The notes under the pieces: generated by a model | Database searches by the model: none | Told to the model about the DNA's origin: nothing | What the model saw: the letters and a program-made list of their open reading frames with translations, nothing else | Part shown: positions 53,659-62,152 of the stretch, in pieces | How positions within the stretch are numbered: position 1 is the stretch's first letter | Layout: the number at the start of each line of letters is the position of its first letter | From: CAVRGQ01 sp963720785 | GTDB taxonomy: Bacteria > Actinomycetota > Acidimicrobiia > IMCC26256 > DASPTH01 | Direction: 5' to 3' | Assembly (NCBI GenBank): GCA_963720785.1 | Contig: CAVRGQ010000005.1 | Location: forward strand, 496,001 to 560,000 | Length of the DNA stretch: 64,000 nt | Translations under genes and position numbers: made by a program

Positions 53659-54795
53659 ATGACCGCGTACGAACCGCCGCCCGCCACCGGCGCCTGGCGT
53701 CCCGGGGACCACCCCGGTGCGCGGCAGTTCGCCACGTTCCCCGACGGGCTGAAGCTCGAGGCGGGCGGGCGGCTGGAGTCGGTCACCGTCGCCTACGAGA
53801 CGTGGGGCGAGCTGAACGCGGAGCGTTCCAACGCGGTGCTCGTGCTGCACGCGCTCACCGGCGACAGCCACGCCGCGGGACCGTCCGGTCCGGGCCACGG
53901 CGACGTCGGCTGGTGGGACGGCACGATCGGCCCCGGCCGGCCCATCGACACGAACCGCTTCTTCGTGGTGTGCCCCAACGTGCTCGGCGGGTGCCAGGGC
54001 ACCACCGGACCGTCCTCCGACATACCCGACGGCACCGGCCCCTACGGCCCGCGCTTCCCCACCATCACCATCCGCGACCAGGTCGCGCTCGAGGTGATGC
54101 TCGCCGACGAGCTCGGCGTCGACCGCTGGTTCTCCGTCGTCGGCGGCTCGATGGGCGGGATGCGCGTGCTCGAGTGGGTCGTCGGCCACCGCGACCGCAT
54201 GGAGCGCGCCGCGGTGATCTCCGTCGGCGCGCAGGCGACCGCCGAGGAGATCGCGCTCTGCCACGTGCAGATGAAGGCGATCCGCTCCGACCCCAACTGG
54301 CGGGGCGGCGACTACTACGACGCGCCGCCCGGCGAGGGGCCACACGCCGGCATGGCGATCGCGCGCGAGATCGGCCACATCAGCTACCGCACCGAGCTCG
54401 AGCTCGCGGCGCGCTTCGGGCGCGACCACCAGGCCGGCGAGGAGCCGTTCCAGGGCGGCCGCTACGCCGTGCAGTCGTACCTCGAGTACCACGGCGACAA
54501 GCTGGTGCGGCGCTTCGACGCCAACAGCTACCTCCTGTTGTCGGAGGCGATGAACCACCACGACGTCGGGCGCGACCGCGGCGGGGTCGCGGCCGCGCTG
54601 GCCACCGTCACGGCGCGGGTCACCATCGTCGGCATGTCGTCGGACTGGCTCTACCCGATCCGTCTGCAGCAGGAGCTCGGGGAGCTGATCCCGACCGCCA
54701 CCGCGTTGGAGATCGTGCACACCATCTCCGGCCACGACGGCTTCCTCGTGGAGTCGGGTCCGGTGGGCGAGATCCTCGCCCGCTCCCTCGCCTAG
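53659..54795 (+). CDS. metX: Homoserine O-acetyltransferase
   Basis: Alpha/beta-hydrolase-fold enzyme making O-acetylhomoserine from homoserine and acetyl-CoA, supplying MetY and MetB. In the 378-residue protein the catalytic Ser is at about 164 in VVGGSMGGMRVLEW, the acidic partner lies in the SSDWLYPI region and the His in ISGHDGFL near the end. NVLGGCQGTTGPSS is family-specific. ATG 53659. Confidence 0.92.
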   Translation: MTAYEPPPATGAWRPGDHPGARQFATFPDGLKLEAGGRLESVTVAYETWGELNAERSNAVLVLHALTGDSHAAGPSGPGHGDVGWWDGTIGPGRPIDTNRFFVVCPNVLGGCQGTTGPSSDIPDGTGPYGPRFPTITIRDQVALEVMLADELGVDRWFSVVGGSMGGMRVLEWVVGHRDRMERAAVISVGAQATAEEIALCHVQMKAIRSDPNWRGGDYYDAPPGEGPHAGMAIAREIGHISYRTELELAARFGRDHQAGEEPFQGGRYAVQSYLEYHGDKLVRRFDANSYLLLSEAMNHHDVGRDRGGVAAALATVTARVTIVGMSSDWLYPIRLQQELGELIPTATALEIVHTISGHDGFLVESGPVGEILARSLA

Positions 54796-54808
54796 CTGCC
54801 TCGCCCGT

Positions 54809-56029
54809 CTAGCCCACGGAGTCGAGCGCGGCCTTGAGGTCGTGCACGAGGTCGTCGCCCGTCTCGATCCCCACCGAGAGCCGCACGAGCGCGGGGTGCA
54901 CGGCGAGGGGCGAATCGGCGGCGGATGCGTGCGTCATGCGCGCCGGGTGCTCGATGAGCGACTCCACGCCGCCCAGCGATTCCGCGAGCGTGAACAACTT
55001 CGTGCGGGCCACGACGTCGAGCGCGGCCTCCTCGCCACCCGCGGCGACGAAGCTGACCATGCCGCCGAAGTCGCGCATCTGCCGCTTCGCCGCCTGGTGG
55101 CCGGGGTGGTCGGCGAGCGACGGATGGAGCACGCGCGCGACCGCGGGGTGCTTCACCAGCATCGTGACGATCTCCGCGGCGTTGTGGCAGTGCCGGTCCA
55201 TCCGCACCGCGAGCGTCTTGATGCCGCGCAGCACGAGGTAGCAGTCGAACGGGCTCGGCACCGCGCCGGTGGCGTTCTGGAGGAAGCGGAGCCGCTCCGC
55301 GATCTCGGGGTCACGCGTCGCCGCGAAGCCGCCGACGACGTCGGAGTGGCCACCGAGGTACTTGGTGGCCGAGTGCACGACGATGTCGGCGCCGTGCTCG
55401 AGCGGACGCTGGAGGTACGGCGTCGCGAAGGTGTTGTCGACGACGACGCGCGCGCCGCGCTCGTGCGCGACCGCGCACACGCCGCGGATGTCGACGACGG
55501 TGAGCATCGGGTTGGTGGGCGTCTCGATCCACACCAGCGACGCGCCGTCGGGCCAGTTCGCCGCGAGCGCGTCGAGGTCGGTGAGGTCGGCGACGCTCCA
55601 GCCGATCCCGGCGGGCCCGCACACTTTCGACACGAGGCGGTAGGTGCCGCCGTACGCGTCGTCGGGGATCACCACGTGGTCACCCGGCGACAGCAGGCGC
55701 AACACCGCGTCCTCCGCGGCCATGCCGCTCGCGAACGCGAAGCCGTAGGCCGCGGATTCGAGCGACGCGAGGCACTCCTCGTAGGCCGCTCGCGTCGGAT
55801 TGCCACTCCGTGCGTACTCGAAGCCGGCGTGCTCCCCGACCGCCGACTGCGCGAACGTGGACGACAACGTGATCGGCGTGACCACTGCGCCGGTGGTGGC
55901 GTCGGGTGCCTGCCCCACGTGGATGGCGCGGGTCTCGAAGCCCTCGCCCTGATGGTCGGCCTGGTGCTCGGGCTGCGGCTCGAAGCCGTTGTTCCCGCGG
56001 TGGTAGTCGTCACTCCAGAAGTCGGTCAC
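54809..56029 (-). CDS. metB: Cystathionine gamma-synthase/lyase
   Basis: PLP enzyme of transsulfuration. In the 406-residue protein the PLP Lys is at about 223 in HSATKYLGGHSDVVGG; GFEYARSGNPTRAAYE and DDAYGGTYRLV match the family. It lies next to cbs, as in mycobacteria, suggesting either synthesis of cystathionine or its breakdown to cysteine. GTG 56029 lies three bases after the cbs stop, so both are co-translated. Confidence 0.9.
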   Translation of the reverse strand: MTDFWSDDYHRGNNGFEPQPEHQADHQGEGFETRAIHVGQAPDATTGAVVTPITLSSTFAQSAVGEHAGFEYARSGNPTRAAYEECLASLESAAYGFAFASGMAAEDAVLRLLSPGDHVVIPDDAYGGTYRLVSKVCGPAGIGWSVADLTDLDALAANWPDGASLVWIETPTNPMLTVVDIRGVCAVAHERGARVVVDNTFATPYLQRPLEHGADIVVHSATKYLGGHSDVVGGFAATRDPEIAERLRFLQNATGAVPSPFDCYLVLRGIKTLAVRMDRHCHNAAEIVTMLVKHPAVARVLHPSLADHPGHQAAKRQMRDFGGMVSFVAAGGEEAALDVVARTKLFTLAESLGGVESLIEHPARMTHASAADSPLAVHPALVRLSVGIETGDDLVHDLKAALDSVG

Positions 56030-56032
56030 CGG

Positions 56033-57410
56033 TCAGCCCGCCGAGCGCGCGAGGAACGTGAGCACGTCCTGACGGGTGAGGATCCCCACGGGATGACCGC
56101 CGTCGAGCACGAGCACCGCGGGGCAGCGAGTCGAGCCGCTCCACCACCGCGGAGACCGGTTCGCCCACGCCCACCATCGGCGGGGAGGCCTCCATCAGCT
56201 CGCCCACCGGGCGGTCGAGTGACGCGGGTTCGCGGAACGCCTTGTCCATCAGCGAGAGCTCGGAGAGCGCGCCCGACACCTCCTTGGCCGCGAGCGGCTG
56301 CTCGGTGGTGGTCGCGACGACGAGTTGCGACACGCCGAGGTCGCGCATGCGCGTGAACGCGTCGCGTGCGAGCTCGTCGGCGGTGACCACCACGAGATCG
56401 GGGATCGAGCCGTCCTTCGCGTCGAGCACGTCGCCCGCGCACGGACCGTCGCCGCGCAGGAAGCCGAAGCGCAGCATCCACTCGTCGTCGAAGATCTTCG
56501 AGAGGTAGTTGCGCCCCGAGTCGGGGAGCAGCACGACGACGACGTCGCTCGCGCGGCAGTCGGCGCCGGCGACGAGCGCCGCGTGCACCGCGGTGCCGCA
56601 CGAGCCGCCGATGAGCAGCCCTTCTTCGCGCGTGACGCGTCGCGCGGCGGCGAACGACTCCGCGTCGGTGACCTCGATGGTGCGGTCGACGAGCGCCGGG
56701 TCGAAGGTGGTGGGCCAGAAGTCCTCGCCGACGCCCTCCACGAGGTAGGGCCGCCCGGTGCCGCCGGAGTACACGGAGCCCGCCGGATCGGCGGCGATCA
56801 CCTGCACCGAGGGGTTCTGCGCCTTCAGGTAGCGCGCGACGCCGGTGATGGTGCCGCCGGTGCCGACTCCCGCGACGAAGTGCGTGATGCGGCCCTCGGT
56901 CTGGCGCCAGATCTCCGGGCCGGTGGAGCGCTCGTGCTCCGCGGGGTTCGCCGGGTTGGAGTACTGGTCGGGGCGAAAGGCACCGGGCGTCTCCCGCGTG
57001 AGGCGGTCGGCGACGGAGTAGTAGGAGTCGGGGTGCTCCGGCGGCACCGCGGTGGGGCACACCACGACGTCGGCCCCGTAGGCCCGCAACAGCGACACCT
57101 TCTCCGCGCTCATCTTGTCGGACATGACGAAGATGCAGCGGTAGCCGCGCTGCGCGGCGACGATCGCGAGGCCGACACCTGTGTTGCCCGAGGTGGGCTC
57201 CACGATCGTGCCGCCGGGCTGCAGGAGACCGTCACGCTCGGCCGCGTCGATCATGGCGACCGCGGGGCGGTCCTTGACGCTGCCGCCCGGGTTGAACAGC
57301 TCGACCTTGGCGAGCAGGTCGCACGGGAGGCCGGCACCGACCCGGCCCAGCCGCACGAGCGGTGTGTTGCCGACGAGGTCGAGCAGTGAGTTCGCAACGT
57401 CCATGGCCAC
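56033..57410 (-). CDS. cbs: Cystathionine beta-synthase; frame broken near 56120
   Basis: PLP enzyme condensing serine and homocysteine. The PLP Lys is at about 46 in GGSVKDRPA, with SGNTGVGLA and GVGTGGTITG downstream. Two CBS regulatory modules form the C-terminal part (about 330-455): LVVVTADELARDAFTRMRDLG and, after a one-base shift near 56120, VLVLDGGHPVGILTRQDVLTFLARSAG. Start is GTG 57410 or ATG 57404. Frame break is likely a sequencing indel. Confidence 0.88.
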
Positions 57411-57431
57411 GGGTCCGACGTTAGTCCTGCC

Positions 57432-58088
57432 TCAATTGAGCAGGGTGGCGACGATGTTCACCGCGCTCGCGACGATCACCGCGCCGAACAGGAACGACAG
57501 CAGGGCGTGGCGCAGCACGGTGCGCCGGATGCTGCGGCGGGTGATGTCGGTGTCGGACACCTGGAAGGTCATGCCCACCGTGAACGCGGTGTAGGCGAAG
57601 TCGAGGTAGTCGGGCTGCTCGACGCCGTTCGACTTGAAGTCGATCCCCTCGTCCTCACCGGTGTAGTAGAGGTGCGCGTACCGCAGCGCGAACAGGGTGT
57701 GCACCAGCGCCCACGACAGGGCGATGGTGAGGATCCCGAACGCGGTGAGGAGGGGTTTGTAGAGCGGGTCGCCCTCCTGGGCCTTCGCGAACGCGAGGCC
57801 GACGCCCGCGAGGCTCGCGGTGGCCGCGAGCAGCAGGAGAAAATCGCTCGCGGTGCGGCTGGGATCCTCACGGGTCGCGAACTGCGCGGTCTCGGCTTCG
57901 TCGAAGCGGGCGACCACCATCCACACGCCCCCGACGACGCTCAACGCGGCGACGTCCCACCCGACCAGCACCGCCAGCTGCCACGGCACGAACCACGCGA
58001 CGACGAACGCCGCGACGACCCCGCTGACCAGCGCGATCACCACCCGGGCGCTGCCCTTGAGGTGGCGGGACGCGAGGTTGTGGGGCAC
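57432..58088 (-). CDS. DUF1345 membrane protein
   Basis: A 218-residue protein with about five helices and the DUF1345 signature LVGWDVAALSVVGGVWMVV, then YLDFAYTAFTVGMTFQVSDTDI. Function unknown. ATG 58088 is 22 bp from the cbs start region on the same strand side, but is not obviously part of that operon. Confidence 0.82.
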   Translation of the reverse strand: MPHNLASRHLKGSARVVIALVSGVVAAFVVAWFVPWQLAVLVGWDVAALSVVGGVWMVVARFDEAETAQFATREDPSRTASDFLLLLAATASLAGVGLAFAKAQEGDPLYKPLLTAFGILTIALSWALVHTLFALRYAHLYYTGEDEGIDFKSNGVEQPDYLDFAYTAFTVGMTFQVSDTDITRRSIRRTVLRHALLSFLFGAVIVASAVNIVATLLN

Positions 58089-58133
58089 ACCGGCATTCTG
58101 CCGTCGGCAGGGCGCCGTGGCTGGGCATGCCGC

Positions 58134-58173
58134 CGGTTCCGTCGGGCGGTTCCGTCCGGCGGATTCCGCCCGG
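58134..58173. repeat. Short GC-rich tandem repeat
   Basis: CGGTTCCGTCGGG (58134-58146), CGGTTCCGTCCGG (58147-58159) and CGGATTCCGCCCGG (58160-58173) are near-identical 13-14-bp units in the divergent gap between the DUF1345 gene and the kinase-like gene. They may be a binding array or chance slippage product. Confidence 0.65.
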
Positions 58174-58228
58174 TGGAATCCTTCGAGGCCGGTACCCGCA
58201 GGGGCGCGACAGGTGGCAGACTGCCGCG

Positions 58229-58888
58229 ATGACCGCGGTCGTGACCCTGTCGGCCACCTACGGCACCGGAGGCAGCGTCATCGGCCCCCGCGTCGCCGAG
58301 GCGTTGGGCCTGCCCTTCCTCGACCGGGCCATCCCCGTCGCGGTCGCGGAGGCGCTGGCCGTGCCCCTGAGTGAGGCGATGGCGCGCGACGAGCGCCGCA
58401 CCTCCGCCATCGGCCGGGCGCTGGCCGGGCTCGCCCGCGCCGCGTCCGCGCCCGACACCGCGTTCGGCACCGCGCCCACCGCGGCGCGCGTCACCACCGG
58501 CGACCAGCCCGACCAGGCGTTCCAGTTCCACACCGAGCAGGTGATCCACCAGATCGCGTCCACCACCGGCGGGGTGATCCTCGGCCGGGGCGCGGCCTGC
58601 ATCCTGGCCGACCGGCCCCGCACGCTGCACGTGCGCCTCGACGGACCGGTGGAAGCCCGCGTGGCGCGCGCCACGGCCAACGAGGGCGTCGACGAGGTCA
58701 CCGCCCGCAAGCAGCTCGCGACCACCGACCGCGCCCGCGAGGCCTACGTCCGCTACTTCTACAAGGTCGACCCGGCCGACTCGAGGCTCTACCACCTCAC
58801 CCTCGACGCGACCGCGTTCGAGATCGACGACTGCATCGACCTCGTCGTGCGCGCCGCCCACGACCGCGGCTGCCTCGCCCGATCGTAG
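58229..58888 (+). CDS. Cytidylate-kinase-like P-loop protein
   Basis: A 219-residue protein of the cytidylate kinase-2 family: TLSATYGTGGSVIGPRVAEALGLPFLDRAI (P-loop variant), GGVILGRGAACILADRP and ARVARATANEGVDEVTARKQLATTDRAREAYVRYFY. The P-loop GTGGSVIG lacks the normal GKS Lys, as in relatives of this family. It may phosphorylate nucleotides or sense them. ATG 58229. Confidence 0.8.
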   Translation: MTAVVTLSATYGTGGSVIGPRVAEALGLPFLDRAIPVAVAEALAVPLSEAMARDERRTSAIGRALAGLARAASAPDTAFGTAPTAARVTTGDQPDQAFQFHTEQVIHQIASTTGGVILGRGAACILADRPRTLHVRLDGPVEARVARATANEGVDEVTARKQLATTDRAREAYVRYFYKVDPADSRLYHLTLDATAFEIDDCIDLVVRAAHDRGCLARS

Positions 58889-58918
58889 ACGTCCCACCCC
58901 GGTCGTACGATCCGGTCG

Positions 58919-61900
58919 ATGACCGGCACCCTCCTCACCACGGCCTACGGGCCCGCGGCCACCGAGTCGCTGCACCGCGTCGTGGCCGCGGCGAAGGCCG
59001 GCGACCCGCTCGCGCCGGTCACCGTCGTCGTGCCCACCAACTACGTCGGCGTCGCCGCGCGCCGCGCACTGGGCAGCGGCCGCCTCGGTCCGCTCACGCC
59101 CGCCGGCGTCGGCGTCGCCGGGGTCACCTTCCTCACGGCGTACCGGCTGGCCGAGCTCCTCGGCGCGCCCGCGCTCGCGCTCGCGGGCCGGCGTCCGGTG
59201 TCGTCGCCGGTGCTCGCCGCCGCGCTGCGCGCCGTGCTCGCCCGCGAGCCCGGGGTGTTCGCCGCGGTCGCCGAGCACCCGGCCACCGAACAGGCGCTGG
59301 TCGCCTCATACCGCGAGTTGTCCGCGCTCACCGACGCGCAGCTCCAGGCCCTCACCACCGCGGGGCCGCGCACCGCCGACGTCGTCCGGGTCTGCCGCGC
59401 GGCGCGGCGGGCGCTCTCGGCCGACTGGTTCGACGAGCAGGACCTCATGACCAGCGCCGAGCTCGCGATCGGAGCAGGCACCCCGCTCCTCGCCGACGTC
59501 GGCACGGTGGTCGTCCACCTCCCGCAGGACCTCTCACCCCCGGCGGTGTCGCTCCTGTGCGCGGTCGGCGCGCGGGTCCCGCTGGTGGTCGTGGCCGGCG
59601 TCACCGGCAACGCTCGGGCCGACCGTGCGGTGCTCGACCTCGCCGCCTCGATCGGTGGCACCGCCTCCGCTGTACAGGCTGCGCCTGGTGTGGCCACGGT
59701 CGTCACGGAGCCGTGTGGCACCCGCGTCGTGTCCACCTCCGACCCCGACGACGAAGTCCGCGCGGTCGTGCGCCTCGTCGTCGAGTCGCTGCGTGAGGGC
59801 GTGCCACTGGAGCGCATGGCCGTGCTCTACGGCGCCACCGAGCCCTACGCGCGTCTCGTCCACGAACAGCTCGCCGCCGCGGGCATCCCGCACAACGGCG
59901 CGGCGGTGCGCACCCTCGCCGGCAGCGCGCTGGGCCGCGGCCTCCTCGGCCTCCTCGGCCTCCCCGACCGCGACTTCCACCGCCACGATGTCATGGCCCT
60001 GCTCGCGTCGGTGCCGGTGCGCCACCGCGGCGTGCCGGTCCCGTCGTCGCGCTGGGAGCGCATCACCCGCGACGCCGGCGTCGTGCGCGGTCCCGCCCAA
60101 TGGCACGACCGGCTCGAGCGCCACGCGCGGCGGCTGCGTCACGAGCTCGACACCGAGCTCGCGGTCACCGACCGCGACCCGCGCCCGGCGCGCTTCGAGC
60201 GCGAGCTGCACGCCACCGAGAGCCTGCTCGCGTTCGTCGAAGATCTCGTTGCCGCCCTCGCCGCGGGCGCGCAGGCGCCGAGCTGGCGCTCGCTCGTGGA
60301 GTGGGCCCAACGCCTGATCACCGACTTCCTCGGTGGCGAGGCCGCCCGCGCCACCTGGCCCGCCGACGAAGTGCGGGCCGCGGAGAAGATCGAGGCCGCG
60401 CTGGAGCGGCTCGCGGGGCTCGACGCGGTCGAGGCCTCGCCCGGTGTCGACGTGTTCCGCCGCACTCTCGACCTCGAGCTCGACGCCGACCTCGGCCGCG
60501 TCGGCCGCCTCGGCGACGGCCTGCTCATGGGGCACGTGGCGCTCGGCCTCGGACTCGACCTCGACCGGGTGTTCGTGTGCGGCCTCGCCGAGGGCACCTT
60601 CCCGGCACGGGTGCGGGAAGACTCCCTCCTCCCCGACACCGACCGGAAGCTGGTCGGCGGCGCGTTGCCGCTGCGCACCTCGCGCGTCGACGACGACCAC
60701 CGCCGCCTGCTCGCCGCGCTCGCGTCCGCACGCGACGAGCGCGTCCTGCTCTACCCGCGTGGCGATCTCCGCCGCACCACCGAGCGCATGCCGTCGCGGT
60801 TCCTGCTCGCCACCGCAGGCGCGCTCGCCGGCGAACCGCTCTACGCGGAGCAGCTGCAGGCGGTGCGCGCCGAGTGGTGCACGCAGGTGCCGTCGTTCGC
60901 GGCCGGCCTGGCCCGCCTCGCGTTCCCCGCCACCGACCAGGAGCACCGTCTGCGTTCCCTGTTGCAGCACGCAGCGAGCGGCGGCCGCGTCGCCGACCAC
61001 GAGTTGCACCGCCTCGACCCCGCGCTCGGCGCGGGCCTCGACTGCGTGCTCGCGCGTGCGAGCACGTCCTTCACCCGGTTCGACGGCAACGTCGCTGGCG
61101 CGCCGATCCCGGTACCGGGCGTCGCCGGCGCCGCCGTGTCGCCCACCCGCCTCGAGGTCTGGGCGAAGTGCCCGTTCGACTACTTCATGGAGCACGTACT
61201 GCGCGTCGAGGTCCCGGAGCGCCCCGAGGAGGTCTACGAGATCTCGCCGCTCGAGCGGGGCAGCCTCGTGCACGCGGTGCTCGACGACTTCTTCACCGAG
61301 GTCCTCGAACGCAACGGCGGGCAGCCGGTCGCCGGCACCTGGTCGGCGGCGGACCGGGCCCGGCTCCGCACCATCGGCGAGGAACGGTGCGACGAGTACG
61401 AGGCGCTCGGAGTCACCGGCCGGCGGGTCTTCTGGCAGCGCGACCGCGCCCGCATCCTGGTGGAGCTCGATCGCTTCCTCGATGCCGACTCCGCCCGTCG
61501 TGAGGAGCACGGCCTGGCCACCCTCGCCACCGAGTTGCGGTTCGGCCTGCCCCACTCGACCCTGCCCGAGCTCGAGGTCCCGCTCTCCGACGGGCGCACC
61601 GTGCACCTGCGCGGCGCCGCCGACCGCGTCGACCGCGATCAGCACGGCACCCTGTGGGTCCTCGACTACAAGACGGGTAAGCCCTTCACCCTCGACGCCG
61701 ACGATCCGTGTGCCGCCGGCCGCCGCCTGCAGCTCCCGGTGTACGCCCACGCGGCCCGGGCCGCGTTCGGCGCCCATCCCGCCGACGGCGACGCCGGCGG
61801 CGAGGACGACGACGACCTGGTGGGCGCGGCCTACTGGTTCGTCAGCACACGCGGCAACAACAAGTGGGAGCCGCTCACCCTCGACCACGCAGTCGCCGCG

Positions 61901-62152
61901 CGCTTCGACACGGTCGTGTGCACCATCCTCGACGGCATCGCGGGCGGCGTGTTCCCCTGTGCCCTCGAACCGCCGAAGCTGTTCAGCTTCCGCGGCCGCA
62001 CCTACGCGGATCCCGACGACCGCGGCACGCGCGACCGCTACCGCGAATGGCTCCGCAAGCAGGCGGCGCCCGAGGTGCGCGCCTACGTGGGCCTCACCCC
62101 CGGAGCGCTCGACGCCGCCGACGACGGGCTGGACGGGAAGGTGGACGCATGA
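58919..62152 (+). CDS. AddB/RecC-like helicase-nuclease subunit
   Basis: A 1077-residue protein. N-terminal ~600 residues look like an inactivated UvrD-type fold; the C-terminal ~330 form a PD-(D/E)XK nuclease with AADRVDRDQHGTLWVLDYKTGK (about 900-921), the Asp and Lys of the active site. Only one Cys of the AddB Fe-S set (CPFDYF at about 751) is obvious, so no cluster is claimed. It overlaps the next helicase gene by four bases (ATGA), the arrangement of an AddAB-like end-processing complex. Role: DNA double-strand break repair. Confidence 0.78.
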   Translation: MTGTLLTTAYGPAATESLHRVVAAAKAGDPLAPVTVVVPTNYVGVAARRALGSGRLGPLTPAGVGVAGVTFLTAYRLAELLGAPALALAGRRPVSSPVLAAALRAVLAREPGVFAAVAEHPATEQALVASYRELSALTDAQLQALTTAGPRTADVVRVCRAARRALSADWFDEQDLMTSAELAIGAGTPLLADVGTVVVHLPQDLSPPAVSLLCAVGARVPLVVVAGVTGNARADRAVLDLAASIGGTASAVQAAPGVATVVTEPCGTRVVSTSDPDDEVRAVVRLVVESLREGVPLERMAVLYGATEPYARLVHEQLAAAGIPHNGAAVRTLAGSALGRGLLGLLGLPDRDFHRHDVMALLASVPVRHRGVPVPSSRWERITRDAGVVRGPAQWHDRLERHARRLRHELDTELAVTDRDPRPARFERELHATESLLAFVEDLVAALAAGAQAPSWRSLVEWAQRLITDFLGGEAARATWPADEVRAAEKIEAALERLAGLDAVEASPGVDVFRRTLDLELDADLGRVGRLGDGLLMGHVALGLGLDLDRVFVCGLAEGTFPARVREDSLLPDTDRKLVGGALPLRTSRVDDDHRRLLAALASARDERVLLYPRGDLRRTTERMPSRFLLATAGALAGEPLYAEQLQAVRAEWCTQVPSFAAGLARLAFPATDQEHRLRSLLQHAASGGRVADHELHRLDPALGAGLDCVLARASTSFTRFDGNVAGAPIPVPGVAGAAVSPTRLEVWAKCPFDYFMEHVLRVEVPERPEEVYEISPLERGSLVHAVLDDFFTEVLERNGGQPVAGTWSAADRARLRTIGEERCDEYEALGVTGRRVFWQRDRARILVELDRFLDADSARREEHGLATLATELRFGLPHSTLPELEVPLSDGRTVHLRGAADRVDRDQHGTLWVLDYKTGKPFTLDADDPCAAGRRLQLPVYAHAARAAFGAHPADGDAGGEDDDDLVGAAYWFVSTRGNNKWEPLTLDHAVAARFDTVVCTILDGIAGGVFPCALEPPKLFSFRGRTYADPDDRGTRDRYREWLRKQAAPEVRAYVGLTPGALDAADDGLDGKVDA